Origin: Collinsella aerofaciens
GTDB lineage: Bacteria; Actinomycetota; Coriobacteriia; Coriobacteriales; Coriobacteriaceae
Assembly (NCBI RefSeq): GCF_028206995.1
Contig: NZ_JAQLFL010000008.1
Location: 1-64,000 of the forward strand
Direction: 5' to 3'
Length of the DNA: 64,000 nt
This document shows positions 7,250 through 16,408 of the stretch, piece after piece (within the stretch, counting starts at the first letter, position 1; the number at the start of each line of letters is the position of its first letter). The translations under genes and the position numbers were made by a program. The notes below the pieces were generated by a model. The model saw nothing but the letters and a program-made list of their open reading frames with translations, made no database searches and was not told the origin of the DNA.

Positions 7250-9052
7250 ATGTCTCAGAGAAACACCAGTCCGCTGAAACGCTCCACCGTGCGCCGCACG
7301 CTGCAGCGGTTTTGGGGTGTCACGCGCACGCAGCCGCTGATTGTCTTTCTCTCGGTGTTCTCGTCGGCGGGCTACATCTTTTTGCTGACGTTTGCCAATA
7401 CCTATGTGATGGCCCTCATTGTCGACCGCGTTCAAGCCGGTCCCGTGGCGGGTGATCAGGTGTTTGAGGTCTTCGGCCCCTATATCCTGGCGCTCGTACT
7501 CGTTAACCTGGTGGGCCAAATCCTCTCCAAGCTGCAGGACTACACCGTCTACAAGCTCGAGATTGCGGGCAACTATCACCTGGCGCGCCTGTGCTTCGAC
7601 ACGCTCTCCAATCAATCCATGACATTTCACACCAGCCGCTTTGGCGGATCGCTCGTGAGCCAGACGAGCCGTTTTATGAGCGGCTATACGGGGCTGGTCG
7701 ACGTGACGGTGTATTCGCTCATCCCCACCATCACCTCGGTCATCTGCACGGTGGCGGCGCTCGCCCCGGTGGTGCCGACGTTTACCGTGATCCTGGTGTG
7801 CATCATGGCCGTCTACATCGCGTTTGTCTGGCTTATGTACAAGCGCATCATGCCGCTTTCGGCCGCGACGTCCGCCGCGCAGAACAAGCTCTCGGGCGTG
7901 CTCTCCGACGCGGTCACGAACATCTTGGCCGTCAAGACCTGCGGGCGCGAGGACTTTGAACGTGATCTGTTCGACGCCGCTGATCGTGCCGCGCGCGATG
8001 CCGAGACGGTCTCGATGCACGCCATGATGCAGCGCAACTTTACGACCTCGGGTCTTATCGTCATCACCATGGCCGTGGTGAGCGTATTCGTGGCGGGCGG
8101 CAACGCGTGGTTTGGCATCTCGGCCGGCTCGCTCGTCATGATCTTTACCTACACCTATAACCTCACCATGCGCCTGAACTACGTAAGCTCCATGATGCAG
8201 CGCATCAACCGCGCGCTCGGCGATGCGGCCGAGATGACGCGCGTGCTGGACGAGCCACGTTTGGTGGCAGATGACCCGGACGCCCCCGAGCTCAAAGTGA
8301 CCGAGGGCGCGATTGATTTTGAGCAGCTGAGCTTTGCGTACCGTGACGCTGCGGCGGGCGAGAGCGTGTTCGATGACCTGACACTTCATGTGGCGGCGGG
8401 CCAGCGCGTGGGCCTGGTGGGCAAATCGGGCTCGGGCAAGACGACGCTCACCAAGTTGTTGTTGCGCCTGGACGATGTACAGGGCGGCCGCGTGCTCGTG
8501 GACGGCCAGGACGTCTCGCGCTGCACGCAGCAGAGCCTGCGCCGTCAGGTTGCCTACGTGCCGCAGGAGGCGCTGCTGTTCCACCGCTCCATTCGCGAAA
8601 ACATTGCCTACGGTCGTCCCAACGCCACTGATGAGCAGATTCGCGAGGCGGCTCGCTTGGCTAATGCGACCGAGTTTATCGACCGCTTGCCCCGTGGCTT
8701 TGACACTATGGTGGGCGAGCGCGGCGTCAAGCTCTCTGGCGGTCAGCGTCAGCGCGTGGCTATCGCCCGCGCCATCCTAACCGACGCGCCGATTCTGGTG
8801 CTCGACGAGGCGACGTCTGCCTTGGACAGCGAGTCCGAGGCGTTGGTGCAGGAGGCGCTCGAGAATCTGATGCGCGGCCGCACCTCCATTGTGGTGGCGC
8901 ACCGCCTGTCCACCGTGGCGGCGCTTGACCGCATTGTGGTGCTGGCCGATGGCGAGATTGTCGAGGACGGCACGCATACGCAGCTCGTCGAGGTGGGTGG
9001 CGAGTACGCGAGCCTGTGGAGCCGTCAGACCGGCGCATTCTTGGAGGCTTAA
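7250..9052 (+). CDS. ABC exporter, fused permease and ATPase
   Basis: A 600-aa half-transporter of the MsbA/multidrug type: six membrane helices in the first 320 residues, then a nucleotide-binding domain. It has Walker A GKSGSGKT (391-398), the signature LSGGQRQR (495-502), Walker B ILVLDE (515-520) and a switch His in VVAHRLST. The dimer would export lipids, peptides or drugs across the membrane; the substrate cannot be read. The ATG at 7250 follows aagga (7240-7244) and is preferred to the in-frame ATG at 7214. No partner gene is adjacent, so a homodimer is likely. Confidence 0.9.
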   Translation: MSQRNTSPLKRSTVRRTLQRFWGVTRTQPLIVFLSVFSSAGYIFLLTFANTYVMALIVDRVQAGPVAGDQVFEVFGPYILALVLVNLVGQILSKLQDYTVYKLEIAGNYHLARLCFDTLSNQSMTFHTSRFGGSLVSQTSRFMSGYTGLVDVTVYSLIPTITSVICTVAALAPVVPTFTVILVCIMAVYIAFVWLMYKRIMPLSAATSAAQNKLSGVLSDAVTNILAVKTCGREDFERDLFDAADRAARDAETVSMHAMMQRNFTTSGLIVITMAVVSVFVAGGNAWFGISAGSLVMIFTYTYNLTMRLNYVSSMMQRINRALGDAAEMTRVLDEPRLVADDPDAPELKVTEGAIDFEQLSFAYRDAAAGESVFDDLTLHVAAGQRVGLVGKSGSGKTTLTKLLLRLDDVQGGRVLVDGQDVSRCTQQSLRRQVAYVPQEALLFHRSIRENIAYGRPNATDEQIREAARLANATEFIDRLPRGFDTMVGERGVKLSGGQRQRVAIARAILTDAPILVLDEATSALDSESEALVQEALENLMRGRTSIVVAHRLSTVAALDRIVVLADGEIVEDGTHTQLVEVGGEYASLWSRQTGAFLEA

Positions 9053-9115
9053 GCGTCTCGGACGTGGGACAATTGTGCCCATAAGTTTATTGTGCCGTTG
9101 AGCCGAGGAGTCGTT

Positions 9116-9781
9116 ATGCCACGCGAGACCAATGCCGCCAAACGCGAGCGCGCCGTTGAGGTGTGTGAGCGCCTCAACCGTCGCTATGGCCCGGTCGAGT
9201 GCTTTTTGGACCACGAGAATCCCTTCCGCCTGCTGATCGCGGTGTTGCTCTCGGCGCAAACGACCGACGCGCAGGTCAACAAGGTGACGCCGAAGCTGTT
9301 TGCCCAGTGGCCCACGCCCGAGGCCATGGCCGGGGCGAGTGTGGCTGACGTGGCAGACACCATCAAGTCACTCGGCTTTTATAAGAGCAAGGCCAAGCAC
9401 GCCGTGGAGGCCGCGCAGATGATCGTCGCCGACTATGGCGGCGAGGTGCCGGCCGACATGAAGGAACTCGTGAAGCTGCCGGGCGTGGGACGCAAGACGG
9501 CGAACATCGTGCTCAACGTGGGGTATGGCATCGTGGAGGGCATTGCGGTGGACACGCACGTCAACCGCATTGCGCATCGCCTGATGTTGAGTCCCAAGAC
9601 ACATGCCAAGGAGCCGCTCAAGACCGAGCAGGATCTGCTCAAGATTTTGCCGCACGAGTATTGGGAGTCGGTCAACCATCAGTGGATCACCTTCGGTCGC
9701 GAGATCTGCGACGCCCGCAAACCCAAGTGTGACGAGTGTCCGCTGGCAGATTTGTGCCCCAGCGTGCGCGTAGCGGGGTAG
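9116..9781 (+). CDS. nth: Endonuclease III
   Basis: A 221-aa bifunctional DNA glycosylase/AP lyase that removes oxidised pyrimidines. The HhH motif LPGVGRKTAN carries the catalytic Lys and AVDTHVNR the catalytic Asp. The C-terminal cysteines follow C-x6-C-x2-C-x5-C (CDARKPKCDECPLADLC), so the [4Fe-4S] loop is intact, unlike in the MutY-like gene at 1160. The ATG at 9116 has gaggag at 9105-9110. It precedes mfd, grouping two repair genes, though a hairpin lies between them. Confidence 0.96.
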   Translation: MPRETNAAKRERAVEVCERLNRRYGPVECFLDHENPFRLLIAVLLSAQTTDAQVNKVTPKLFAQWPTPEAMAGASVADVADTIKSLGFYKSKAKHAVEAAQMIVADYGGEVPADMKELVKLPGVGRKTANIVLNVGYGIVEGIAVDTHVNRIAHRLMLSPKTHAKEPLKTEQDLLKILPHEYWESVNHQWITFGREICDARKPKCDECPLADLCPSVRVAG

Positions 9782-9885
9782 GGCGGAACGCATCTTCGTC
9801 TGGCGTTTTTTGCGGGGCTGGGTTTGCTCTTGAGCCGGAGTCCTCTCCATGCGCTACCATGACAGGCAATGAAATCCGCCGCATA

Positions 9886-9912
9886 CCCGCCGAGCTTGCC
9901 CCGGCGGGCTTT
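9886..9912 (+). terminator. Hairpin between nth and mfd
   Basis: A 7-bp GC-rich stem CCCGCCG/CGGCGGG (9886-9892 with 9902-9908) is followed by CTTTT. It is 105 nt after the nth stop and ends about 27 nt before the mfd start. It is most likely the nth terminator, but it may sit inside an mfd leader and act as an attenuator. Confidence 0.55.
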
Positions 9913-9938
9913 TGGCGTTGCAATGCCGGAGGAACAGC

Positions 9939-12900
9939 ATGCTCATTCACCGTATAGCCGCGCAGCTCTACACTGCCGAGGCCTTGCAGGCCGTCGAGGC
10001 CGGGCTCGATGCTGGCGAGGACGTGACGCTGGCTGTGTCGCAGTCGGGCCGCACGCTTATGGCGGCCGCCCAGTTTGCGCGCCGTCCGCGCCCGACGGTC
10101 TATATCGTGAGCGGCGAGGATGCGGCCGATCGCGCCGCGCGTAGCCTTGCCGCCTACGTGGGCCTGGCGCACGTGTGTCGTTTTCCTGAGCGCAAGGACT
10201 ATCCGTGGCGCGAGCAGGCGCCGGACGACGCCGTGGTGGCGCAGCGCTGCGAGGCTCTGGGGCGCATCGTGCGCGGGGACAACTGCATCATGGTCGCCTC
10301 GGCTCGCGCGCTGCTGCGCTGCGTGCCGCCGGTCGAGAGCCGCTACTGGGAGTCCACTACTTTTGCGGTGGGCGAGGAGATTCCCTTTGACGAGGTGCCG
10401 CAGCGCTTGGTGGGCATGGGCTACACCAATGCCGGCGCCGCCGATGCGCCCGGCTTGTTTCGCGTTCACGGCGACACCGTCGAGGTGTTCCCCGCACAGG
10501 AAAAGGCACCCGTGCGCATCGAGTTCTTCGGCGACGAGATTGACCGCATCCGCCGCATGGTGAGCTCCACGGGGCAGACCATCGGCAACGAGGACAGCAT
10601 CGAAATCTTTCCCTGCCGCGAACTGGCACTCACCGACGAGGCCGTCCACAACATGCATGTGGCGCTCTATCGCGCCAGCCAGGATGACAGCAAACTGGCG
10701 GCGCTGCTCGAGATGGTGGATGCGCGCATCGTCACGCCCGAGCTCGACCGCTTTTTGCCGGTGATGTACGGCCAGACCGTAAGCCCGTTGGCGCACGTGA
10801 GCGGCAAGGCGCTCGTGGTTCTGTCCGAGCCGCGCTCGCTGTTCGACGACTGCCTGCGCGCCTACGAGGATATCGAGGCGCGTGCCGGCGAGGCAGGGAT
10901 TGACCGCCTGGATGGTCTGTACGTGCGCGCTCAACAGCTCGATTTTGGTGCCCAGCAGCGCTTGAACTACGTAAGCCTCATCCGTGCCGGCGGTGCGGTG
11001 ACGGCCGAGCTCAAGATTGAGCAGCCTGCTATCGCAGGCTCGGACAACCGTTTTATGACGCGCGTTCAGGAAGTCGTGGGCAAGCGCTATGCCTGCGTGT
11101 TTGCCATTCCCGACCGCGGCGCGCGCGAGTCGATGGAGCTCACCTTTGGCGACGAGGGCATTACCTTTGAGGAATCGCTGACGGCCGCGCCCGAAAACGC
11201 CGGCGTCATTGGCGAGCGCGTGCGCGTGGCGGCGGCAGATTCTGCCGATCGTGCTGCCCGTCAGGATGCTCATGCTGCAATTCGCGAGCGTAAGGCTGAC
11301 GCGCTCAACGCCCGCTCGCTCGAGGCGGGCGCGGCCCAGGCTGCCGCCGGTGCTGCCGTGCCCACTATCTCGCGCGGACGCGTGACCTTTGTCGATGCCG
11401 CCCTGCCGCAGGGCGTGGTGGTGCCCGATGCCAACCTGGCCGTGTTCTCGATCGCCGACCTCAACGCCCGTATGGATGCCAACCGCGCGCGCAGCCGCCG
11501 CAAGGTGGACATTACGCAGATCACGTTTCCGTTTAAGCCGGGCGACTACGTGGTGCACGCCACTCACGGCATCGCGCTCTTTAGCGAGATCGCGCGCCAG
11601 GAAGTGGGCGGCAAGGAGCGCGACTACTTTTTGCTGGAATATGCCGACGGCGACAAGCTCTACGTGCCGCTCGAGCAGGTCGACCGCATCACGCGCTATG
11701 TTGGCCCCGACGGCGACAAGCCGCGCCTGACCAGGCTCAACACCGCCGACTGGACGCGGGCTACCAACAAGGCGCGCAAGAATGCCAAAAAGCTGGCGTT
11801 TGACCTGGTCGACCTGTATACACGCCGCTCGTCGATTACCGGTATCGCCTGCCCGCCCGACACGCCCGAGCAGATTGAGATGGAGGAGAGCTTCCCTTAC
11901 GACGAGACGCGCGACCAGCTGGAGGCCATCGCCGATATTAAGGCCGACATGGAGGCGCCCAAGCCCATGGACCGCCTGCTCTGCGGCGACGTGGGCTTTG
12001 GCAAGACCGAGGTCGCCCTGCGTGCGGCGTTTAAGTGTGTGGACTCCGGCCGTCAGGTCATGGTGCTCTGTCCCACGACCATTCTGGCCCAGCAGCACTA
12101 CGAGACCTTCTTTGAGCGCTTTGCCCCGTTTGGCCTCGAGGTCGAGGTGCTCAGCCGCTTCCGCACGCCGGCGCAGCAGAAGCGCGCGCTCAAGGCGTTT
12201 GCCGAGGGCACGATCGATGTGCTCATCGGCACGCACCGCTTGCTTTCGGCCGATGTGAACCCAAAGAACTTGGGCCTGGTGATCATCGACGAGGAACAGC
12301 GCTTTGGCGTGCAGCACAAGGAGCAGCTCAAGAACCTGCGCGAGCAGATTGACGTGCTCACGCTTTCGGCAACGCCTATTCCACGAACCATGCAGATGGC
12401 CACGAGTGGCGTGCGCGACATGAGCCTGATCACGACGCCGCCGACCGGGCGTCGTCCCGTGATCGTGCACGTGGGGGAGTACGACCCCGATGTGGTGAGC
12501 GCGGCGATTCGCCTGGAGGTGGGCCGCGGCGGTCAGGTGTATTACGTGTCCAACCGCGTCAAGACCATCGATGACGCCGTGGCGCGCGTGCACGAGGCCG
12601 CGCCCGAGGCGCGCGTGGGCGTGGCGCACGGCAAGATGAGCCCGCGCGAGGTCGAGGACGTGATGATCGAGTTCGCGACCAAGAAGATTGACGTGCTCAT
12701 CGCCACGACCATCGTGGAGAGCGGCATCGACAACGCGACCGCCAACACGCTCATCATCGAGGACTCGCAGCGCCTGGGTCTGGCACAGCTCTACCAGCTC
12801 AAGGGCCGTGTGGGCCGTTCTGCCACGCAGGCCTACGCGTACTTTATGTTCCCGGGCGAGCTGCCGCTCACCGAGGAGGCGACGGCGCGCCTGACCGCAC

Positions 12901-13571
12901 TTTCCGAGTTCCAGGACCTGGGTAGCGGCATGCGCATCGCCATGCGCGACCTGGAGATTCGCGGCGCCGGCTCGCTTATGGGAGCCGAGCAGCACGGCAA
13001 CCTGTCGAGCGTGGGCTTTGACCTGTTTACGCAGATGCTGGGCCAGGCCGTGGCCGAGGCGCGCGGCGATGACGACGCCGGCGTGGAGGCGGCGAGCGTG
13101 GGTATTAACCTGCCGGCCGACTACTTCTTGTCCGAGGAGTACCTGCCGGCGGTGGATCAGCGCGTGCTCGTGTACCGCAAGCTTGCAGCGGCCGAGGACT
13201 TGGAGAGCATCGATGAGGTGCAGGAGGAGACCGAAGCCGCGCATGGCGAGCTGCCGTTGGCGGGACTCAACCTGTTCAATCGCGCGCGCATCCGCATTCG
13301 CGGCGAGCGTCTGGGGCTCGAGAGCGTCACGCTCAGTGGCGGCCGCATCACGTTTTTGGGCGTCGACGTGCCCAAGAAGGTGGCCTTTGAGCTTAAGAAC
13401 CGGTACGGCGCGGTGAACTTCCCTAAGAGCCGCAAGCTGTCGGTGCCCTACAAGGCGGGCGCCGGCGCGGGCAGCGGCCTGGGTCGCGGCCTCGACGCCA
13501 ACGACGGCACCGGCCCCGTGGCCGCGGCACTCATGCTGCTGCAACAGCTGGGTGCTAGCGACGACGACTAG
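9939..13571 (+). CDS. mfd: Transcription-repair coupling factor
   Basis: A 1210-aa superfamily-2 translocase that removes stalled RNA polymerase and recruits UvrA. In order it has a UvrB-like N-terminal region, a CarD-like RNA-polymerase interaction domain (FKPGDYVVHATHGIALF, about residues 530-590), and helicase motifs. These include Walker A LLCGDVGFGKTEVALRAAF and DEEQ within VIIDEEQRFGV. The TRG translocation region and a C-terminal D7 domain complete it. The length is usual. The start at 9939 follows ggagga (9927-9932). The large open frame on the opposite strand is a codon-bias shadow. Confidence 0.97.
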   Translation: MLIHRIAAQLYTAEALQAVEAGLDAGEDVTLAVSQSGRTLMAAAQFARRPRPTVYIVSGEDAADRAARSLAAYVGLAHVCRFPERKDYPWREQAPDDAVVAQRCEALGRIVRGDNCIMVASARALLRCVPPVESRYWESTTFAVGEEIPFDEVPQRLVGMGYTNAGAADAPGLFRVHGDTVEVFPAQEKAPVRIEFFGDEIDRIRRMVSSTGQTIGNEDSIEIFPCRELALTDEAVHNMHVALYRASQDDSKLAALLEMVDARIVTPELDRFLPVMYGQTVSPLAHVSGKALVVLSEPRSLFDDCLRAYEDIEARAGEAGIDRLDGLYVRAQQLDFGAQQRLNYVSLIRAGGAVTAELKIEQPAIAGSDNRFMTRVQEVVGKRYACVFAIPDRGARESMELTFGDEGITFEESLTAAPENAGVIGERVRVAAADSADRAARQDAHAAIRERKADALNARSLEAGAAQAAAGAAVPTISRGRVTFVDAALPQGVVVPDANLAVFSIADLNARMDANRARSRRKVDITQITFPFKPGDYVVHATHGIALFSEIARQEVGGKERDYFLLEYADGDKLYVPLEQVDRITRYVGPDGDKPRLTRLNTADWTRATNKARKNAKKLAFDLVDLYTRRSSITGIACPPDTPEQIEMEESFPYDETRDQLEAIADIKADMEAPKPMDRLLCGDVGFGKTEVALRAAFKCVDSGRQVMVLCPTTILAQQHYETFFERFAPFGLEVEVLSRFRTPAQQKRALKAFAEGTIDVLIGTHRLLSADVNPKNLGLVIIDEEQRFGVQHKEQLKNLREQIDVLTLSATPIPRTMQMATSGVRDMSLITTPPTGRRPVIVHVGEYDPDVVSAAIRLEVGRGGQVYYVSNRVKTIDDAVARVHEAAPEARVGVAHGKMSPREVEDVMIEFATKKIDVLIATTIVESGIDNATANTLIIEDSQRLGLAQLYQLKGRVGRSATQAYAYFMFPGELPLTEEATARLTALSEFQDLGSGMRIAMRDLEIRGAGSLMGAEQHGNLSSVGFDLFTQMLGQAVAEARGDDDAGVEAASVGINLPADYFLSEEYLPAVDQRVLVYRKLAAAEDLESIDEVQEETEAAHGELPLAGLNLFNRARIRIRGERLGLESVTLSGGRITFLGVDVPKKVAFELKNRYGAVNFPKSRKLSVPYKAGAGAGSGLGRGLDANDGTGPVAAALMLLQQLGASDDD

Positions 13572-13586
13572 CGGGTCGACGCTGCA

Positions 13587-13682
13587 AACGCTCCATTTGG
13601 GCAATCTGACCCTCACTCGTCGGTCGCGTACGCAAGTACGCTTCCCTCCTCCTTCGGGCCACCTTGCCACAAATGGAACGTT
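13587..13682. repeat. Foldback element, conserved-core family D, copy 1
   Basis: Imperfect arms (about 13587-13604 and 13664-13682) enclose a core at 13617-13660 that begins TCGTCGGTCGCGTACG and ends CTTCGGGCC. The core recurs at 52964-53006 within unrelated arms. A small inner hairpin (GCGTAC...GTACGC) is present in both. It lies just after mfd. Confidence 0.8.
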
Positions 13683-13782
13683 TTCGCTCACTTATGCTCA
13701 ACCTGTAAGGGTATTTATGGGACAAAGCTATCTTTGCCCCACCATGTTGCGGGTCGACCCTTCGCCCGACCGAAAGGAAAGC

Positions 13783-14646
13783 ATGTTCGGATACATCTAT
13801 AAGAAAGACGCCGCTGCTATCGCGGTCATCCTTGCCCTTTGCCTGGGCGTGGGCAGTTTCTTTGATTATCAGATCTCGAGCGCGCTGTTCAATATCGGCA
13901 GTATGTACGGTCGCCTTATCGAGGCCGCCGGCGAGCTGCCGTTCGAGCTGACGGCGAGCATCGCGGGCGTTATGCTCGTGCGCGCGGTGCGTCCCGACTC
14001 TAGGGGGAGCAAATGGCTCGCCGTGCTCGGCATCCTTGTCAACGTTGGCCTGGCCGGCTACGAGATCGTTTCGTCCCTGCGGGTTGGCGGCAAACTCATC
14101 GCGGTTCAGTTGGTGCTGACGTTTGTGCTGGTCATCGCCGCTAACCTTGTCGTCTATCGCCTCACGCGCACGACCGAGCCCGACGATCTCACGCGCTGGG
14201 CGTTGATGGTGCTTGTCGTGTGGGTCGCTCAGGCCATCATCCTCAACGTGATTGTCAAGCCGCTGTGGTCGCGCCCACGCATGCGCGTGATCGAGGTGAC
14301 GCAGGGACTCGAGTTTCAGCCGTGGTGGGTGATCGGCAACCCCGACAAGTGGGCCTATATTGCCGCCGGTGTAGTCAAGGACGGCTTTAAGTCGTTTGCG
14401 AGCGGACACACGGCGCACGCGGCAATCGGCCTCATGCTCGCTGGGCTTCCCGCGACGGCCTTTAAGGAAAAGCCGTCGCGCCGTCGTGTGGCCTTTTGGA
14501 CGGCGGCTGTGGTCGCGGCGCTCGTCGCGCTTGGCCGCATCGTGATCGGAGCGCACTTTTTGAGTGACGTGAGCTGCGGTTTTGCTCTGGTACTGGCACT
14601 TGAGTGCCTTGCCGCGCGCATTGCCTATCCCAGCGGCGTACAATAG
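13783..14646 (+). CDS. PAP2-family membrane phosphatase
   Basis: A 287-aa protein with about six hydrophobic segments and the phosphatidic acid phosphatase type 2 motifs: K-x6-RP around KPLWSRPRMR, a second motif reading ASGH (usually PSGH), and R-x5-H-x3-D in GRIVIGAHFLSDV. The active site would face outside and could dephosphorylate undecaprenyl pyrophosphate or other lipid phosphates. The ATG at 13783 has gaaagga at 13772-13778; the open frame runs back to 13552 but overlaps mfd and the repeat. It is monocistronic, followed by threonine aldolase. Confidence 0.85.
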   Translation: MFGYIYKKDAAAIAVILALCLGVGSFFDYQISSALFNIGSMYGRLIEAAGELPFELTASIAGVMLVRAVRPDSRGSKWLAVLGILVNVGLAGYEIVSSLRVGGKLIAVQLVLTFVLVIAANLVVYRLTRTTEPDDLTRWALMVLVVWVAQAIILNVIVKPLWSRPRMRVIEVTQGLEFQPWWVIGNPDKWAYIAAGVVKDGFKSFASGHTAHAAIGLMLAGLPATAFKEKPSRRRVAFWTAAVVAALVALGRIVIGAHFLSDVSCGFALVLALECLAARIAYPSGVQ

Positions 14647-14691
14647 CTCCGTTTGAATCATCTGGCCGATACCCGGTAAGAGAGGATTGCC

Positions 14692-15717
14692 ATGCTCGCG
14701 TTCAACAACGACTATTCCCACGGTGCACATCCGGCAGTGCTGCAGGCGCTCGTCGATACCAACATGGAACCGCAGCCTGGCTACGGTACCGATGCGCATA
14801 CCGAGCGCGCCAAGCAACTTATTCGCGAGGCCTGCCAGGCCCCCGATGCCGACGTGTTTTTTCTGGTGGGCGGCACGCAGGCCAACGCGACGGTGATCGA
14901 CATGCTGCTCGCGCCGTACGAGGGCGTCGTTGCTGCCGAGACTGGTCACGTCGCCTGTCACGAGGCGGGCGCCATCGAGTTTGGCGGCCACAAGGTGCTC
15001 ACCATCCCCGGCTACGAGGGCAAGATGCACGCTGAGGACCTCGAGAACTATATCCAGGTGTTCTACGAAAACGAGAGCTACGAGCACACAGTGTTCCCGG
15101 GTGCCGTGTACGTGAGTCTATCGACCGAGTACGGCACGCTGTACTCCAAGGCCGAGCTCGCGGCGATTCACGCGGTGTGCCAGAAGCGCGAGATTCCGCT
15201 GTTTGTGGACGGTGCTCGTCTGGCCTATGCGCTGGCGGCCGATGAGTGCGACATTACCCTGCCCGAGCTGGCGCAGCTGTGCGACGTATTCTACATTGGC
15301 GGCACCAAGTGCGGCGCGCTTTGCGGCGAGGCTGTGGTGTTCTGCGGCGTGCACGCCCCGGCGTATCCCATTCCGCGTATTAAGCAGCACGGCGCGCTGT
15401 TGGCCAAGGGTCGCCTGACGGGCGTGCAGTTTGAGGCGCTCTTTACCGACGGCCTGTATTTTGAGATTGGCCGTCAGGCGATCGAAACCGCGCGGGCGCT
15501 TCGTCGCGTGCTGCACGAGCACGGCTACCGGTTCTTCTTGGAGACGCCGACTAACCAGCAGTTCGTGATTCTGCCCAACGAGGACATGGCCCGCATTCGC
15601 GAGCATGCGGCGATCGAGTACTGGGAAAAGTACGACGAGACCCACACGGTGGTGCGTTTTTGCACCAGCTGGGCCACGACGCAGGAGGACATCGACGCGC
15701 TGGCGGCTGTCCTGTAA
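14692..15717 (+). CDS. Low-specificity threonine aldolase / beta-eliminating lyase family
   Basis: A 341-aa PLP-dependent fold-type I enzyme. The expected Schiff-base lysine is in YIGGTKCGAL (about residue 203) and the PLP-ring aspartate in LFVDGARLAYAL. The N-terminal NNDYSHGAHP and GGTQANA segments match threonine aldolases, which split L-threonine or allo-threonine into glycine and acetaldehyde. The length is typical. It is followed 17 nt later by a strong terminator, so it is probably transcribed alone. Confidence 0.88.
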   Translation: MLAFNNDYSHGAHPAVLQALVDTNMEPQPGYGTDAHTERAKQLIREACQAPDADVFFLVGGTQANATVIDMLLAPYEGVVAAETGHVACHEAGAIEFGGHKVLTIPGYEGKMHAEDLENYIQVFYENESYEHTVFPGAVYVSLSTEYGTLYSKAELAAIHAVCQKREIPLFVDGARLAYALAADECDITLPELAQLCDVFYIGGTKCGALCGEAVVFCGVHAPAYPIPRIKQHGALLAKGRLTGVQFEALFTDGLYFEIGRQAIETARALRRVLHEHGYRFFLETPTNQQFVILPNEDMARIREHAAIEYWEKYDETHTVVRFCTSWATTQEDIDALAAVL

Positions 15718-15734
15718 GTTGACATGATGACGGG

Positions 15735-15778
15735 GGCCGCCTTGCGCTTGGGTTTGGCGCAAGGCGGCCTTTGTTTTT
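15735..15778 (+). terminator. Strong terminator after threonine aldolase
   Basis: A 13-bp perfect stem (15735-15747 with 15757-15769) is followed by TTTGTTTTT. The next ribosome site (gggagaaggg) overlaps its end. Confidence 0.9.
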
Positions 15779-15794
15779 GAGGGAGAAGGGTTGT

Positions 15795-16385
15795 ATGACC
15801 GAGATGTCCGAGCCGACGATTCGTCTAGCGACGCCCGATGATGCGCCGGCGTTGCTTGCCATCTATGAGCCGTATGTGCGCCAGACGGCGATTACCTGCG
15901 AATACGAGGTGCCGAGCGTTGAGGAGTTCGCCGGGCGCATCGAGCGTACACTCAAGCGCTATCCGTATCTGGTGATGGAGCTGGACGGGCGTCCGGTTGG
16001 CTATGCCTATGTGAGTTCGCTCAACAGCCGCGAGGCATACGACTGGTCGGTCGAGACGTCGATCTACCTGGCGCGCGACGTGCGCCACGGCGGGCTGGGC
16101 CGCAAGCTGCACGATGCGCTCAAGCAATGCCTGATCGCGATGGGTATCACCAACATGTGCGCGCTCATTGCCGTGCCGCACGATAAGGACGATGAGTACC
16201 TGACGCACAACAGCCAGGATTTCCATGCCCATATGGGATATCGCTTGGTGGGCGCCTTCGATCGCTGTGCCCAAAAGTTCGGTCGCTGGTACGACATGTG
16301 TTGGATGGAGTTGGTCCTAGCCGAGCGCACACCCAACCAACCCAAACCAACCTGGTTCCCCGACCTCCCCAAACCTACCATTTAG
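15795..16385 (+). CDS. GNAT N-acetyltransferase, phosphinothricin/MnaT type
   Basis: A 196-aa acetyl-CoA-dependent N-acetyltransferase. IRLATPDDAPALLAIYEPYV at the N-terminus and VGYAYVSSLNSREAYDWSVETSIYL (about residues 65-90) are typical of the phosphinothricin/methionine sulfoximine acetyltransferase branch; the acetyl-CoA loop is RHGGLGRKL. Native substrates may be amino acids or their sulfoximines. The start at 15795 follows gggagaaggg. The last residues (PKPTI) are encoded inside a dispersed hairpin repeat that also holds the stop codon of the convergent gntR gene. Confidence 0.85.
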   Translation: MTEMSEPTIRLATPDDAPALLAIYEPYVRQTAITCEYEVPSVEEFAGRIERTLKRYPYLVMELDGRPVGYAYVSSLNSREAYDWSVETSIYLARDVRHGGLGRKLHDALKQCLIAMGITNMCALIAVPHDKDDEYLTHNSQDFHAHMGYRLVGAFDRCAQKFGRWYDMCWMELVLAERTPNQPKPTWFPDLPKPTI

Positions 16386-16408
16386 GGACAGGTTAATTTT
16401 GGCAGGTT
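16367..16408. repeat. Dispersed hairpin family C, copy 1 (minus orientation)
   Basis: AAACCTACCA pairs with TGGCAGGTT around a loop containing GGGACAGGTT. It spans the stop codons of both convergent genes and can act as a shared terminator. Related copies are at 23704, 25841 and 35608. Confidence 0.75.

Noticed and set aside
9687-13691. A 1334-codon open frame antisense to mfd
   Set aside because: It mirrors mfd exactly, has no ribosome site, gives a low-complexity His/Arg/Leu-rich protein and reflects strong third-position GC bias.
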